Shown: positions 61,993 through 64,000 of the stretch, one piece after another
How the letters are laid out: each line of letters begins with the position of its first letter
How positions within the stretch are numbered: the first letter of the stretch is position 1
NCBI RefSeq assembly: GCF_954871325.1
Contig: NC_088777.1
Span: 43,749,366-43,813,365 of the forward strand
Reading direction: 5' to 3'
Source of the DNA: Gordionus sp. m RMFG-2023
Taxonomy: Eukaryota; Nematomorpha; Gordioida; Chordodea; Parachordodidae
DNA: 64,000 nucleotides
Made by a program: the position numbers and the translations under genes
Notes under the pieces: generated by a model
What the model saw: only the letters and a program-made list of their open reading frames with translations
Databases searched by the model: none
Told to the model about the DNA's origin: nothing

Positions 61993-64000
61993 GTATATGA
62001 GAATTTATTGTTATTCTTATCTATATAAAATAATATATATATAAATAACATAGTAAATTATTATGTCACAAAAAAATAGGGTATAAATTTACTTATAAAA
62101 ATCTAAAGTCTGATAAAATGAAAAATATATAACTGAGCCATGAAAATTTTTGTATCCAGGGTCTTAATTTATTAGATATACATCATAGCAATTAAGATTG
62201 ATTGTTAAGGGAGAAGTTTAAAGAGTATTTATGAAGGTCTTAAAAGCATTTAAATAATTTTTTATGATAAGTGTAGGTTTTATATGAAATTCATGTGTAT
62301 ATTTAATAGTTCCTTTCTAAAATAATCATTTTTATTATTATTCCAAATGGAGATACCAAATTTTATTTTTATAATTTTAAGAAATATTATTCTATTCTCC
62401 AAGTAACTTTTCTTTAAATCCAAAAAATTTATTGAATAATAATTAACTAAAATTTTATTTTAAGCTGCATCCAAAATGTTTTAAAAAAATCCTTAAAATT
62501 TTTACATTAATAACAACATTTTGGACACATTTAAGTTTTAAAAAAATTAAAATATTCAAAATGTTTGATATGATAGAATTATTAGTTATTTATTAAAAGA
62601 TATGTAAATATTAAATTCTATTTATTATTATATATTACCTTTTATTAAACTTTATATGAACTTATTATTTGATAATGGTTATATTTAAATTTTATTTATA
62701 TACTTAATAAATAAATATATGTTGTAAATAATTATATCAATATTTAATAAACAGTTGGAAAACTAATAATAACTTTTATTTTGAAAGATAATTTTTCCAT
62801 AAAATATATATAAATTATTATATTTGAGTTATAATAAAATTATAATAGAAATTATATAATATCTTTTAAGAGTGGGAATAGGAATATTTTTATTAATAAC
62901 TATAGGGTTTTCATTTTCTTTGTTGGCATTATCTTGATCTAGCTATTATTCAATAATAAATAACAAATAATAGTAACATAATATACAGAATCATTAGACA
63001 TAGGGATAGCAATTTCATTAAGGTATGATTCAGTTAATTTTATATGCATATATAAAATAATACTGTTCCGAGATGTCAATTTTTAGATTAGTAAAATAAA
63101 AAACTATTTTATATTTTTGTCTTTTAATATTTTACATTTGTTGTCAATTTTAAAATTGACTCAGAATATTTGGTAATATCATCAATATTTTCTTTCAACC
63201 ATATATATTGTATGACATATAGTAGAGCCTTATTTTCCAGCACCTTTTAATGTTACGATCTGAGTTATTGTAATATATTTATTGTATGGTTTAAGAAAAA
63301 ATTGACAGATATTCCAAGAGAAATTGCAGAGATTATTAGTAGTGTAATATTTTGAAGAATAAAATAAAGAATTAAATAATTTTGTAAAAATTGTCCACTT
63401 ACTAATACTTCAATTACCATTAAATAATTCAAACTATTATAACATAGTGTTGTATATTTTCCCATAACTTCATAATTGTAGAATGTATGTTATTCATAAC
63501 TTATTATAACATTTTTGATGAAATGTATAACATTTTTGTTTAACTTATATATAATTTGACTATGATTGTAGTTAGCCTCCTGTTATTTGATAACTTAAAA
63601 TATCTTTTTATTTTTTCTATTGTAATTTAATATCAATTTCTTAAATTTAATTTTATAATTTGTAACTAAATAATAAATCATTTGGAAAGGTGGCGGTTTG
63701 TTTAAAATTTAAATTAGGATGAACATATTTTCAGCATGGTACTTTAATGTGTATTCATGAATTTCATATAATGATAGGTAAATCAGATATTTCCCCTTCA
63801 TTTATTAATATATACATATATTAGACAGATTTAATTCTTATAAACCTCTTATATTTTTTCAGGATCCAAGGAAAAAAATAATTATTCTGAGTTTTCCTGG
63901 GCTTGGGAAATATTTTTCACTGGACGTAGCTTGCTAAACATTTTTCAAAAATTTTAAATATGTGCTAGAAATTGGCCTGGAAATTTCTTTTGAAGACATG
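61993..64000. other. AT-rich stretch to the window edge
   Basis: Nothing clear. At the very end, cag-bounded segments at about 63737-63778 and 63862-63955 could be joined as coding (HGTLMCIHEF, then SEFSWAWEIFFTGRSLLNIF) and might belong to the same possible plus-strand gene. The support is weak. Confidence 0.25.

Overview
This window is strongly AT-rich nuclear DNA from an animal. It carries metazoan-type replication-dependent histone genes with 3' stem-loops, a spliced nuclear gene for the mitochondrial GTPase NOA1, two LINE retrotransposons, and many non-autonomous DNA transposons. I cannot place the species. Introns as short as about 37-66 nt occur alongside kilobase introns filled with transposons.

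Layout. 1-7100 is mostly intergenic, with a 5'-truncated RTE-type LINE at 3017-5299 flanked by target-site duplications. 7102-22090 is a tandem duplication of a unit of about 7.2 kb. It carries four related copies of a minus-strand gene for a small secreted, Thr/Pro-rich mucin-like protein: an exon for the signal peptide, then an exon with three cysteines, a TTRP-type repeat domain and an acidic tail. Two copies are intact, one has lost its first exon at the duplication junction, and one is broken. The long plus-strand reading frames here, rich in Val or in Gly-Ser-Phe, are antisense shadows. 22090-29960 has no intact gene but holds a decayed AGC-type protein kinase gene (about 25.9-27.65 kb, minus strand). 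30012-32873 is a histone cluster: H2A, then H2B and H4 head to head. No H3 or H1 is present.

32962-37009 is a giant foldback element (4 kb, nearly all inverted repeat) with an 8-bp target-site duplication. 40338-47191 holds a complete 11-exon NOA1 gene on the minus strand, with several small hAT-like elements and a LINE fragment in its introns. 47798-56935 is a nest of hAT-like elements: a MITE inside a MITE, then a 7.2-kb element carrying a 4.7-kb satellite-filled element and other insertions. 58.1-59.9 kb is a second LINE, on the minus strand, with a tRNA-derived SINE-like head next to it. The right edge (60.4-62.0 kb) shows phase-compatible short exons of a possible unidentified plus-strand gene.

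The histone genes and NOA1 are host housekeeping genes. The mucin-like array is a lineage-specific secreted gene family and is the most unusual coding content here. Most of the rest of the window consists of hAT-type elements with 8-bp duplications.
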